Shown here: positions 17,883 to 26,177 of the stretch, piece by piece
Layout: each line of letters begins with the position of its first letter
How positions within the stretch are numbered: position 1 is the first letter of the stretch
DNA from: VXPQ01 sp964608315
GTDB lineage: Bacteria > Bacteroidota > Rhodothermia > Rhodothermales > VXPQ01
Direction: 5' to 3'
DNA length: 64,000 bases
NCBI GenBank assembly: GCA_964608315.1
Contig: CAZSNF010000017.1
Location: 1-64,000, forward strand
The notes under the pieces: model-generated
Seen by the model: the letters and a program-made list of their open reading frames with translations, nothing else
The model's database searches: none
Told to the model about the DNA's origin: nothing
Position numbers and translations under genes: made by a program

Positions 17883-18872
17883 ATGGACACCCTGGTCAAA
17901 ACCGCTTCGGTCGGCGCGTCGCTTTCGCGCGCAAAAGACGTCATGATTCCATCGTCGAAATCAGCGGAAAACGCTGCGGATTCGGGGGGGCGCGGACGCA
18001 ACGCGCCTTTCGGGAGACTGCGAGGAGCGCTTTGCCTGTTGCCTCTGCTAATCGCGCCCCTGCCGGGGTGCGACAGCGTGGATTCCAACGCAACGGACGA
18101 CCTGATCGTCGTCGAAGCGTTCCTGTACGCCCACGAGCCAGTGACCAACGTCAGGCTTGTGAAAGCCATTCCGCTCTCGAGCGAAGACACCGTGGCGACG
18201 CCGATCAACGACGCAACCGTGCGACTCGTCAAAAACGGCGTACCCTACGCACTGGCCCCTGCAGGCGCCGACGGCTTCTACGCTTATCCGGGCGACGATC
18301 TCTCGGTGGAAACCGGCGACGTCTTTCTCCTTGAGGCGGAAAGCGGCGGCCAGCGCATCGTCGCCGAGACGACGGTTCCCCCGCCGCCCGAGGGCCTGAC
18401 CCTCTCCGACCAGGTCCTTGAAGCGCCAACGTTCGGCTTCCCCGGCGCCGGCGGTCCTGGCGGCGCCGGCGGTCCTGGCGGTCCCGGCCAGATTCAGGAT
18501 AATACGCTCACGGTCGCCTGGGAAAACCCGTCCAACCTGTTGCACTACGTAGTGATTGAAAGCCTGGCGACGGGGGAGCCGGAGTACATTCTGCCGGATT
18601 TCGTCCGGGAGCGATTCGCCGGCTTCCGGCTCGTCACAAGGCCCACCGACGTCAACTTCTTCGATATCAGAATCGGCGTACTCGAAGTCTTTGGCCCGCA
18701 CCGGGCCATCGTCTACCGGGTCAATAAGGAGTACGCGGATCTTTACGAGAACCGGGAACAGGACTCGCGCGACCTTAACGAGCCGCCGACGAATATCGAG
18801 GGGGGTCTGGGCGTATTCAGCGCCTTCAACAGCCGAAGCATCTCCTTCGACGTCGTGTCCGCCGACGAATGA
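17883..18872 (+). CDS. DUF4249-type lipoprotein with repeat-derived N-terminus
   Basis: Lipoprotein of about 329 residues, six bases after the TonB receptor gene. The lipobox LPGC places the lipidated Cys at residue 63 if translation starts at ATG 17883. DUF4249 proteins usually accompany CarboxypepD_reg TonB receptors in Bacteroidota. A low-complexity Gly-Pro-Ala stretch lies at about 190-205. Codons 2 to about 51 fall on a degenerate copy of the MITE-like repeat (17886-18036), which explains the unusually long n-region. The true start may be an alternative codon nearer the hydrophobic segment GALCLLPLLIAPL. Confidence 0.8.
   Translation: MDTLVKTASVGASLSRAKDVMIPSSKSAENAADSGGRGRNAPFGRLRGALCLLPLLIAPLPGCDSVDSNATDDLIVVEAFLYAHEPVTNVRLVKAIPLSSEDTVATPINDATVRLVKNGVPYALAPAGADGFYAYPGDDLSVETGDVFLLEAESGGQRIVAETTVPPPPEGLTLSDQVLEAPTFGFPGAGGPGGAGGPGGPGQIQDNTLTVAWENPSNLLHYVVIESLATGEPEYILPDFVRERFAGFRLVTRPTDVNFFDIRIGVLEVFGPHRAIVYRVNKEYADLYENREQDSRDLNEPPTNIEGGLGVFSAFNSRSISFDVVSADE
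17886..18036. repeat. MITE-like repeat remnant inside a gene 5' end
   Basis: Begins GGACACCCTGGTCAAAACCG, a diverged element end, and continues with clear similarity to the reverse complement of the right half of the element, e.g. TCGTCGAAATCAGCGGAAAA and CGCGCCTTTCGGGAGACTGC. It stays in frame with the DUF4249 lipoprotein throughout. The left half is missing. Confidence 0.65.
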
Positions 18873-19116
18873 GGCCATTCCGACCTTGCGAGGAGCCCCG
18901 TCGTCCTTGCCTGCATTCTGCCTGACGAACAGCGGATATCTATTGTCATCGCGCTTCCGCGCCGCGACCATCGGATGTACGGGATCCGCACGGCCATAAC
19001 TTGATTCTATTCCGTCCGGCTTCGCCTTGCCCGCTTGCAGTTCGGCGGCGCATTGCTCAATTTCAGGGGGCGTTGCGCTCCCAAAAACTCCGTAAGGCAT
19101 TCATTCCACGTATCCC

Positions 19117-20316
19117 ATGCCCGCTGAACCGGCCCCTCTCAGGTCTTTCGAGAAAGATCTCATTGTTGAATCCTTCGAGTTGTTCGACGTACCCCCGCGC
19201 TGGCTTTTTCTGAAAATCGCCACAAAGGGAGGGCTTGTCGGCTGGGGCGAACCGGTCATCGAGGGACGCACCGGCGCCGTACGGGCTGCCGTCGAGGAAC
19301 TGGCCGAATATGTAATCGGGCGGCCCGCGAACCGCATCGAGGACATCTGGCAAGTCCTCTACCGGGGTGGATTCTATCGAGGCGGGCCGGTGCTTATGAG
19401 CGCCATAGCGGGCATTGATCAGGCATTGTGGGACATCAAGGGCAAAGCGCTGGGCGTCCCTGTCTATGAACTGCTTGGCGGAGCGGTGCGGGGCCGCATC
19501 GCGGTATACGGCTGGATAGGCGGCGACAGCCCGGACGGAGTGGCGGAAGCGGCGCAACACCGGGTGCAGCAAGGATTTCAAGCGGTCAAAATGAATGCAT
19601 CGGGCCGGATGGCGTGGATCGACAGTCCGCAGCGCATCACGGAAATAGCCGAACGAATGCAGGCGGTGCGCGAAGCAGTGGGGCCGGATATCGGCGTCGG
19701 GGTGGATTTCCACGGACGCATCCATCGCGGGCTGACCCGCCGGGCCATCGAGGCCCTGGAGCCGTATGCGCCGATGTTTGTGGAGGAACCGGTTGCGCCG
19801 GGACACGAAGACCTGCTGGCCGGTCTCGCCGCGGGATTGCGCACCCCCCTGGCCACAGGGGAGCGGCTCTATTCCCGGTGGGATTTCAAGCACGTACTAT
19901 CGCATATCGACGTGGCGCAGCCTGACGTCAGCCATGCCGGAGGGATCTCCGAAACCCGGCGGATTGCGTCGATGGCCGAGGCATACGATGTAGCGCTGGC
20001 GCCGCATTGCCCGCTGGGACCCCTTGCGCTGGCGGCTTCGCTGCACGTGGATTTTGCATCGGTCAACGCCTTCATTCAGGAAACCAGCCTCGGCATGCAC
20101 TACCACGACCAGGCCGGCGTAGAATTGCTGGATTACATGGCCAACCCGGAAGTATTCGCCTTGCAGGAAGGTGCGATGACGCTGCCCGAAAAACCGGGGT
20201 TGGGCGTAGAAATAGACGAGGAGGTCGTACGCAAGGAAGCTAACCGTACGTCCGGGCAAAGCGCCTGGAAAAATCCCGTATGGCGGCTGAGCGACGGCTC
20301 GCTGGCGGAATGGTAA
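19117..20316 (+). CDS. dgoD: D-galactonate dehydratase
   Basis: Enolase-superfamily enzyme of 399 residues that dehydrates D-galactonate to 2-keto-3-deoxy-galactonate (De Ley-Doudoroff pathway), cytoplasmic. Similarity to E. coli DgoD is high over the whole length as recalled: PPRWLFLKI, GWGEPVIEGR, GGFYRGGPVLMSAIAGIDQALWDIKG (split by eye), APHCPLGPLALAASLH and GLGVEIDE. Probable Mg ligands are D197, E223 and E249; H199 and H297 are catalytic His residues. About 17 residues precede the usual start. It follows the TonB/DUF4249 pair by 244 bases. No dgoK or dgoA is visible in the window. Confidence 0.92.
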   Translation: MPAEPAPLRSFEKDLIVESFELFDVPPRWLFLKIATKGGLVGWGEPVIEGRTGAVRAAVEELAEYVIGRPANRIEDIWQVLYRGGFYRGGPVLMSAIAGIDQALWDIKGKALGVPVYELLGGAVRGRIAVYGWIGGDSPDGVAEAAQHRVQQGFQAVKMNASGRMAWIDSPQRITEIAERMQAVREAVGPDIGVGVDFHGRIHRGLTRRAIEALEPYAPMFVEEPVAPGHEDLLAGLAAGLRTPLATGERLYSRWDFKHVLSHIDVAQPDVSHAGGISETRRIASMAEAYDVALAPHCPLGPLALAASLHVDFASVNAFIQETSLGMHYHDQAGVELLDYMANPEVFALQEGAMTLPEKPGLGVEIDEEVVRKEANRTSGQSAWKNPVWRLSDGSLAEW

Positions 20317-20324
20317 GCCGGTCT

Positions 20325-20403
20325 TGCAGTCACGCTGCGTCGTCATTCCTTGCCAGCGCCCCCTCGCAGCCCCTGCGCTTTGTGGACTTGATCAGAATAT
20401 TCC
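20325..20403. repeat. MITE-like repeat remnant (left half, inverted)
   Basis: CGTCATTCCTTGCCAGCGCC followed by CCTCGCAGCCCCTGCGCTTT and a degenerate end at 20391-20403 matches the reverse complement of the left half of the copy at 63328-63584. It fills most of the gap between the convergent dgoD and dipeptidase genes, starting eight bases after the dgoD stop. Confidence 0.6.
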
Positions 20404-20407
20404 GGAA

Positions 20408-21784
20408 TTATTCCGCAGCGGCCAATTCCCCCAGAAAACGGATGGACGAGGCGATACCCTGGCGGAAACGGTCGAGTCCGAAATGCTCGTTGGGCGAATG
20501 AATGGCGTCCGAATCGAGTCCGAACCCCATCAGTACGGTATCCAACCCCAGCGCCTCCTGAAAATCCGCCACGACGGGGATCGAGCCGCCTTCCCGGATA
20601 AAGACCGGCGGGCGCCCGAACTCATCGCGCAACGCTCGAAAGGCCGCCTGCATGGCGGGCATCGACCGATCGACAAGCACCGGCATGCCGCCGTGCAGAT
20701 CGCGAAAGGTCAGCTTGATGGCGGGCGGCGTTTCCGTTTCAAAATAACGCCGCAGCATGGCCGCCACATCGTCCGGTCGCTGATCCGGAACGAGCCGCAC
20801 CGAAATTTTGGCGCAGGCCTGCGACGGCAACACTGTTTTGGCGCCCTCCCCCTGATAACCGCCGCCGACGCCGTTCACGTCCAGCGCCGGGCGCCCGCGC
20901 GTGGCTTCCAGCACCGAATACCCTTCTTCGGTACGCGCTGAGGGGATGCCTATATCCCGTTTCCAGGCCGCTTCGTCAAAGGGCAGTTCGCGAAACGCCA
21001 TGCGCTCCTCCTCGTCGAGATCCCGCACCGCGTCGTAGAACCCCGGCAGCGCAACCCGGCCTTGCTCGTCGTGTAATCCGGCGATCAGGCGGGTCAGCGC
21101 ATGAATCGGATTTTCGACCGCGCCCCCGTACACGCCCGAGTGCAAATCCCTGTTGGGTCCTTCCAGCATCACCTCAACGTAAGCCATGCCGCGCAGTCCA
21201 TACGCGATAGAAGGAAGCCCGTCGGCAAACAGCGCCGTGTCGGAAATACACGCTACGTCGGCTTTGAGCAAGTCCCGATGCGTTTCGAGGAACGGCCGCA
21301 AATGCGCCGAACCGGATTCTTCTTCTCCCTCGATCAGCAATTTCAGGTTGACGGGGAGTTCGCCAGCGGTGCGCAGCCATGATTCCGCCGCCTTGACGTG
21401 CATAAAAAGCTGCCCTTTGTCGTCGCAAGCCCCGCGGGCGAACAGCTGGCCGTTGCGCTCCACGGGCTCGAAGGGAGGCGTTTCCCACAAGTCCAGCGGG
21501 TCCGGCGGCTGTACATCGTAATGACCGTACGCCAGCACCGTCGGACGCTGCGCATCGCGCACATGGGCAGCGGTGACAATGGGGTGCCCTTCCGTTGCGT
21601 GGATTTGCACCTCGCCGACGCCGATTTCGCGCAGATGGTCGGCAATCCATACGGCAGCGCGGCGCACCTCCCCCGCATAGGCCGGATCCGTACTGACGGA
21701 CGGAATACGCAACAAGCGCTTCAGTTCATCGACAAACCGGACTTCATGCTGCGCGGCGTAAACAAGCGCATCGGAAACAGACAT
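20408..21784 (-). CDS. M20 family dipeptidase
   Basis: Di-zinc metallopeptidase of 458 residues, probably cytoplasmic. Candidate ligands are H88 and D121 (first metal; GHYDVQPPDP, ACDDKG), E155 with general base E154 (IEGEEESGS), D182, and H429 (HSPNEHF). The order and spacing match dipeptidases of the CNDP/PepV-like M20A group, including the lid domain with a dimerisation insert. The ATG at 21784 is preferred: the longer frame to 21865 would overlap the upstream lipoprotein gene. It is the last gene of the clpX-to-dipeptidase run. Confidence 0.9.
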   Translation of the reverse strand: MSVSDALVYAAQHEVRFVDELKRLLRIPSVSTDPAYAGEVRRAAVWIADHLREIGVGEVQIHATEGHPIVTAAHVRDAQRPTVLAYGHYDVQPPDPLDLWETPPFEPVERNGQLFARGACDDKGQLFMHVKAAESWLRTAGELPVNLKLLIEGEEESGSAHLRPFLETHRDLLKADVACISDTALFADGLPSIAYGLRGMAYVEVMLEGPNRDLHSGVYGGAVENPIHALTRLIAGLHDEQGRVALPGFYDAVRDLDEEERMAFRELPFDEAAWKRDIGIPSARTEEGYSVLEATRGRPALDVNGVGGGYQGEGAKTVLPSQACAKISVRLVPDQRPDDVAAMLRRYFETETPPAIKLTFRDLHGGMPVLVDRSMPAMQAAFRALRDEFGRPPVFIREGGSIPVVADFQEALGLDTVLMGFGLDSDAIHSPNEHFGLDRFRQGIASSIRFLGELAAAE

Positions 21785-21840
21785 ACGCAATCGTGGAAAA
21801 ACCGGGTATATGCAAATACCGGACAGGGCCACTCGGGCGC

Positions 21841-22359
21841 CTACAATTCGCTTTCGTCCCGCCACCGGAGCAGCCTCCAGACAGCGGACGTGTCTTCCCT
21901 AATAATAAGAAAGTTCACGTTTCCATCTCCCCGAAACACATCGCCGCCCTCAAGCGAAATAGTCAGGTTGAAGGGGCGCACGACACGGGCGCGCAAATCT
22001 TCCTCGAACAGGGTTTGCGAAAGAATCTGGTTCCACCGCAGGTTCACCAGCGTTGCATTTTCGAAAAGACGCCGCGTGGATTCAAGTTCCTGGGCAAACC
22101 CCCACTCGCGATCAACCTGGGCATCGAAATCATAGTAGATAAAAATGAACGAAGAGTCCAGCAACGATTCGTAAAGCGACAGGTCCCGGAGCTCGTAGGC
22201 ATTCCGGAAATTGGCGAAAAAGCCGTCGACGGTGGTGGGATCTCCCAGCAAGTCGCCGAAGGCGCTGCCCTCTTCAAGCGCAGGAGCAAAGGGATTACAG
22301 GCCGCAACAAGCGCGACTGGCGCCAATATCGAAAACATGGCGGGCCACCGTATCCTCAT
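21841..22359 (-). CDS. small lipoprotein, function unknown
   Basis: About 172 residues from the ATG at 22359, which starts a lipoprotein signal (hydrophobic FSILAPVALVAAC, Cys at about 21). The mature part resembles small alpha+beta NTF2-like proteins: a helical start (TVDGFFANFRNAYELRDLSL), aromatic FIFIYYDF, and a C-terminal WRLLRW motif. It begins 11 bases after the preceding lipoprotein gene ends, and the two proteins look distantly alike. No family assigned. Confidence 0.7.
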   Translation of the reverse strand: MRIRWPAMFSILAPVALVAACNPFAPALEEGSAFGDLLGDPTTVDGFFANFRNAYELRDLSLYESLLDSSFIFIYYDFDAQVDREWGFAQELESTRRLFENATLVNLRWNQILSQTLFEEDLRARVVRPFNLTISLEGGDVFRGDGNVNFLIIREDTSAVWRLLRWRDESEL

Positions 22360-22370
22360 CGGATCGTCGC

Positions 22371-22973
22371 TTATTTGATGAATGCCGCCTTCAGGTCGCT
22401 CCAGGAAGCCGCCTCGCCCGCCGAATGGTCTGTCCAGCTTGCAATATACCACAAGCCATCCTGACCTTTTTCTATCGACCAGGCGACGCGACCGCGCAGC
22501 GCGTTCGGCAATTCGGGCCTGCGATGATTGAACGCCAGTACATACGCCGCGTCCACCGTATACCGCTCAGGTCCCGCCGTTTGCTCTATATCGGTCAAGC
22601 GCAACTCGTTGCCGCTGGTAAGGCGAGCCGCCTCCACCAGCGCGCGGAAATAACTTTCCTCTTCCTGGGGACCCCATCCGTTCCAGATGGCAGGGTCCCT
22701 GGCCTCTGCCTCCGCCGTAGGCTGGAACTGGAACTCGTCCGCAAACGACCGGCGATAATTGGCGGCGTTCAATTCGGAAATCGCGGAACGCAAATTTTCC
22801 AGCACTTGATCGGGCGTATCCGGCTGGAGATAGGTTCCGGTCTCCGTGCCCGGAGGATCCGGCGTACGCGTGGCGAACAAGTCGCACCCTGCCGCAAGCG
22901 CCAGCGCGATCAGCATGCACGGCAGCATGGCCGGGCAGGAATCAACACGTATCCGTCTCTGGCTTTTCCGCAT
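22371..22973 (-). CDS. small lipoprotein, function unknown
   Basis: A 200-residue protein with a lipoprotein signal (MLPCMLIALALAAGC, lipidated Cys near residue 30). The mature part begins with TPDQVLENLRSAISELN and ends with a repeated W-x-x-x-SWTDHSAGEA segment, again suggesting an NTF2-like fold and similarity to the next gene. An ATG at 22928 is an alternative start that removes the 32-base overlap with the methyltransferase gene. Probably an envelope protein; role unknown. Confidence 0.7.
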   Translation of the reverse strand: MRKSQRRIRVDSCPAMLPCMLIALALAAGCDLFATRTPDPPGTETGTYLQPDTPDQVLENLRSAISELNAANYRRSFADEFQFQPTAEAEARDPAIWNGWGPQEEESYFRALVEAARLTSGNELRLTDIEQTAGPERYTVDAAYVLAFNHRRPELPNALRGRVAWSIEKGQDGLWYIASWTDHSAGEAASWSDLKAAFIK

Positions 22974-23685
22974 GCAAAATGAGCCGGGGACTGGCGTTCG
23001 AATAAGAATGTCCTTCGTAGTCGCCGTACGTATGCCGGAGGCGCAAGCCCGCCTTGTCGTACATCGCCCGAAAATCCTCCAGCGTATAGAGGCGTACGGA
23101 TTCTACGAAGGACTGTTCGTTTGCGCCGGCGCGAATCGTAATCCGCTTATTGACGCGCCCGTTTTTCACCCAGCGCTGCTGCCGAATGATCGAACCGGCC
23201 CGCTCGAACTGGTCTTCCGGAACCAGGTGTTCGAGCACATAGGGCGCATTGAAAAAATCCTGTACGAACCACCCGCCCGGACACAGCGAGCGGTGCATGG
23301 CCCGCAGCGCGCGCACATGATCTTCGTCGTTCTCGAAATACCCGAATGCCGTAAACACATTGATCACGCCATCGAAGCAACAATCGCATACCGGGTTGCG
23401 CATGTCGCCGCGGCGAAAAAGAACCGTTAGCGCTTCCTGCGCAGCGCGTCGCGCGGCCTCTTCGATGGCGTAGGCAGAAAGATCCACGCCCGTCACATGA
23501 TAGCCCCGACGGGCAAGGGCGCGCGCATGCCGTCCGCGACCGCACCCCATATCCAGTATGGACGCGCCGGGGACAGGCCGAACGATGCGCTCCAGCAAGT
23601 CCACCATACGCTTCGCTTCGTCCTCGTCCCGATCCTGATAAACAAGCTCGTATTCAGGATGATCGAACCATTCCTCGTACCACAT
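22942..23685 (-). CDS. class I SAM-dependent methyltransferase
   Basis: About 247 residues. Motif I is LDMGCGRGRHARALARRG (near residues 44-61), followed by GVDLS (motif II), then FDGVINVFTAFGYF and LCPGGWFVQDF. This is the Methyltransf_25/11 class; the substrate is not identifiable. Start ATG 23685 gives the typical MWYEEWFDHPEYELVYQDRD opening and sits 14 bases after ispH. Its 3' end overlaps the lipoprotein gene by 32 bases, so the genes are probably cotranscribed. Confidence 0.88.
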   Translation of the reverse strand: MWYEEWFDHPEYELVYQDRDEDEAKRMVDLLERIVRPVPGASILDMGCGRGRHARALARRGYHVTGVDLSAYAIEEAARRAAQEALTVLFRRGDMRNPVCDCCFDGVINVFTAFGYFENDEDHVRALRAMHRSLCPGGWFVQDFFNAPYVLEHLVPEDQFERAGSIIRQQRWVKNGRVNKRITIRAGANEQSFVESVRLYTLEDFRAMYDKAGLRLRHTYGDYEGHSYSNASPRLILHAEKPETDTC

Positions 23686-23698
23686 GGGATCGCCCGGG

Positions 23699-24940
23699 TT
23701 ATGGCGCCTTTTCAGAGGCGAAAGGCGCCAGCACATCGTTCAGGGCGCGGGCATTCTCCGTCCATCCGGTCATCTTGAGAATCACTTCGTCCAGCAAGGC
23801 GTCCGGACAGGAAGCGCCTGCGGTGAGCACAACATCCAGCGGACGGCGGACGGGAAGCCATCCGTTCGTAACCTGGACTTCCCTCGCTTGCGAATCAAAA
23901 TGCCGAATCGTTTCGGGAGATACGATTTCGCCGGCGTCGCGTACGAAATACGCGGGCATCCTTTCGGCGCAAAGATCAAGCAAGTGCGTGGTGTTGGACG
24001 AGTTGTAGCCGCCCACGACAATGCCCAGATCGCCCCCTGACGCAATCAGTTCCAGGGTGGCGTTCTGGTTCTCGTTGGTAGCGTAACAAAGCGTGTCGCT
24101 GGTGTCTGCGAAACGATGGGACAATTCCGCCTCGCCGTATCGATCAAGAATGGCCTGCCGAAACAAGCGGGCAATGGCTTTCGTCTCGGTGGCCAGCATG
24201 GTGGTCTGATTGACCACCCCGATGCGTTGCAAATCGCGGAGCGGATCAAAACCGGGCGAATATTTGCCCTTGAATCGATCAAAGAAAAAATCGGCGGCGG
24301 CTTCTCCGCGAATGAGGCGGGCAAGGTCTTCCGCTTCGCGCATGTCGCGCACCACGACAGTGGGAGCATTCTGGCTGGCGCGGGAAAACGTGGCCCGCAA
24401 TTCCTCATGGCGCCGTTTGCCGTGTATGATCACGGTATACCCGCCCCGTCCGATCCGCCCGCTCTTGTTCCATACCTTCTCGACGAACGGGCAGGTCGTG
24501 TCGTAGGTCATGGTGTCAACGCCGCATTCGGCCAGCTTGCTCTCGACTTCGAGAGAGGTGCCGAAGGCGGGAATGATTACCACATCGTCGGGAGTCAACG
24601 TCTCGAACGGAATCAATTGCTCGCCCGTGGTCGTCCGCAGAAAATGCACGCCCGCGGCCCGCAAATCGCCATTCACGCGAGGATTGTGAATCATCTCCGA
24701 GAGGAGAAAGATGCGGCGTCCGGGATTCTCCTCCAGGGCCCGCCAGGCAATGTCGATCGCATGTTCGACCCCGAAACAAAACCCGAAATGCCGGGCGATC
24801 TTGAAGCGAAGCGGACCAAAGTCCAGTACGGACGGCGAAAGGTCTCGCTTGCGCGGATCGGCGGCGCTGCGCGCATTTTTCACGATCGATACAATAGAAC
24901 TCGCGTAGGCGCCGGGAACGTTGAACTTGCGGGCAGCCAT
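23699..24940 (-). CDS. ispH: 4-hydroxy-3-methylbut-2-enyl diphosphate reductase
   Basis: Last enzyme of the MEP isoprenoid pathway, converting HMBPP to IPP and DMAPP with a 4Fe-4S cluster. 413 residues, longer than the roughly 310 of E. coli IspH and typical of the long form. Three cluster Cys candidates are C55 (HFGFCFGVEHA), C150 (YDTTCPFV) and C378 (TAGASCPDALLDEV); the catalytic-site segments GYNSSNTTHL and HNPRVN are present. ATG 24940 is preferred because the longer frame to 25039 would abut the preceding gene with non-homologous residues. It lies 99 bases after tgt. Confidence 0.95.
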   Translation of the reverse strand: MAARKFNVPGAYASSIVSIVKNARSAADPRKRDLSPSVLDFGPLRFKIARHFGFCFGVEHAIDIAWRALEENPGRRIFLLSEMIHNPRVNGDLRAAGVHFLRTTTGEQLIPFETLTPDDVVIIPAFGTSLEVESKLAECGVDTMTYDTTCPFVEKVWNKSGRIGRGGYTVIIHGKRRHEELRATFSRASQNAPTVVVRDMREAEDLARLIRGEAAADFFFDRFKGKYSPGFDPLRDLQRIGVVNQTTMLATETKAIARLFRQAILDRYGEAELSHRFADTSDTLCYATNENQNATLELIASGGDLGIVVGGYNSSNTTHLLDLCAERMPAYFVRDAGEIVSPETIRHFDSQAREVQVTNGWLPVRRPLDVVLTAGASCPDALLDEVILKMTGWTENARALNDVLAPFASEKAP

Positions 24941-25039
24941 GGTTAACGAAGATTGACAAGGGGCTAACTTGTAACGCCCCGAAACGATGCAAGTTCGCCC
25001 GAAAACGTCAATCCCGGACGGGCCCCGATCGCATCGCAA

Positions 25040-26170
25040 TCACAACCTGCGGCTGACGCGCGGAATGATCTTCTCCTTCCAGGCAAGAAACGAACCGTCG
25101 AGAATCGCTTGGCGCGCCTTGCGCATCAGCGAAACGTACAGAGACAGATTCTGCACAGACGCGATATGCAAACCAAGAATTTCGTTCGCCATAAAAAGAT
25201 GGCGAACGTACGCCCTGGAAAAAGTCCGGGAAACACAGGCGTCCAGGCCAGGGTCGAGCGGCGAAAAGTCGGCGCGCCACTTCCTGTTTCGAATGTTGAC
25301 GATCCCCTCCGTCGTAAACAGCATGCCGTTGCGTCCATTGCGCGTGGGCATAACGCAATCGAACATATCCACGCCTCGCGCTATGTTTTCCAGCAAATTG
25401 ACGGGCGTACCCACGCCCATCAGGTAACGCGGCTTGTCGGCGGGCAATATTTCGTTGACAACCTCGACCATGGCGTACATCTCATGATCGGGTTCGCCCA
25501 CCGAAAGGCCGCCGATCGCATATCCCGGAAAATCCATATCCACCAGCCGCCGCGCGGACTCCCGCCGGATATCCGGAAACACCGCCCCCTGCACAATGGA
25601 AAAAAGCGCTTGCCTGCATTCGTACAACGGCGCTGTTTCCCCGAATCGCTTTTTGCAGCGGGCGGCCCAGCGCAGGGTCATTTCGTGCGAGGCGCGGGCG
25701 TATTCCCGGGATACGTCCGCCGCCGGACACTCGTCGAGGACCATCATGATATCCGCCCCGATGCTGCGCTGAATATCCACCGCCGATTCCGGCGTAATAA
25801 AATGCGACGAACCGTCGAGGTGACTGCGGAAGGCCACGCCCTCCTCGCTCAGCGTCCGGCGACTGGCCAGCGAAAAAACCTGATATCCCCCGGAATCCGT
25901 CAGCATCGGGCCGGGCCATTCCATGAAACGGTGCAACCCGCCCGCCTCTTCGATCAGCGACGTCCCGGGACGCAAGTACAAATGATAGGCGTTCCCCAGA
26001 ATAATCTGCGCCCCCACTTCCTCAAGCAGCGTACGCGAATCGACGGCCTTGACGCTGCCGAGCGTACCCACCGGCATGAAAACCGGGGTCTGGATCGGGC
26101 CGCGGTCGGTTTCAATCTGCCCGGCCCGCGCCGCCGTACGGGAATCCCTGCCGGATACGGAAAATCGCAT
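25040..26170 (-). CDS. tgt: tRNA-guanine transglycosylase lacking the usual zinc ligands
   Basis: Exchanges G34 for preQ1 in GUN tRNAs (queuosine pathway). 376 residues, full length. D92 (LTDSGGYQVFSL) and the later DMFDCVMPTRNGRNG segment with the nucleophilic Asp are present, and GIYD-like substrate contacts are conserved. The zinc site is unusual: where E. coli has C302-x-C304-x2-C307 and H333, this sequence reads LDACVSRTFSRAY (around residue 312) and SVQNL (Q340), so all four ligand positions appear replaced. Eight bases separate it from the upstream permease gene. Confidence 0.93.
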   Translation of the reverse strand: MRFSVSGRDSRTAARAGQIETDRGPIQTPVFMPVGTLGSVKAVDSRTLLEEVGAQIILGNAYHLYLRPGTSLIEEAGGLHRFMEWPGPMLTDSGGYQVFSLASRRTLSEEGVAFRSHLDGSSHFITPESAVDIQRSIGADIMMVLDECPAADVSREYARASHEMTLRWAARCKKRFGETAPLYECRQALFSIVQGAVFPDIRRESARRLVDMDFPGYAIGGLSVGEPDHEMYAMVEVVNEILPADKPRYLMGVGTPVNLLENIARGVDMFDCVMPTRNGRNGMLFTTEGIVNIRNRKWRADFSPLDPGLDACVSRTFSRAYVRHLFMANEILGLHIASVQNLSLYVSLMRKARQAILDGSFLAWKEKIIPRVSRRL

Positions 26171-26177
26171 GGCCGAA

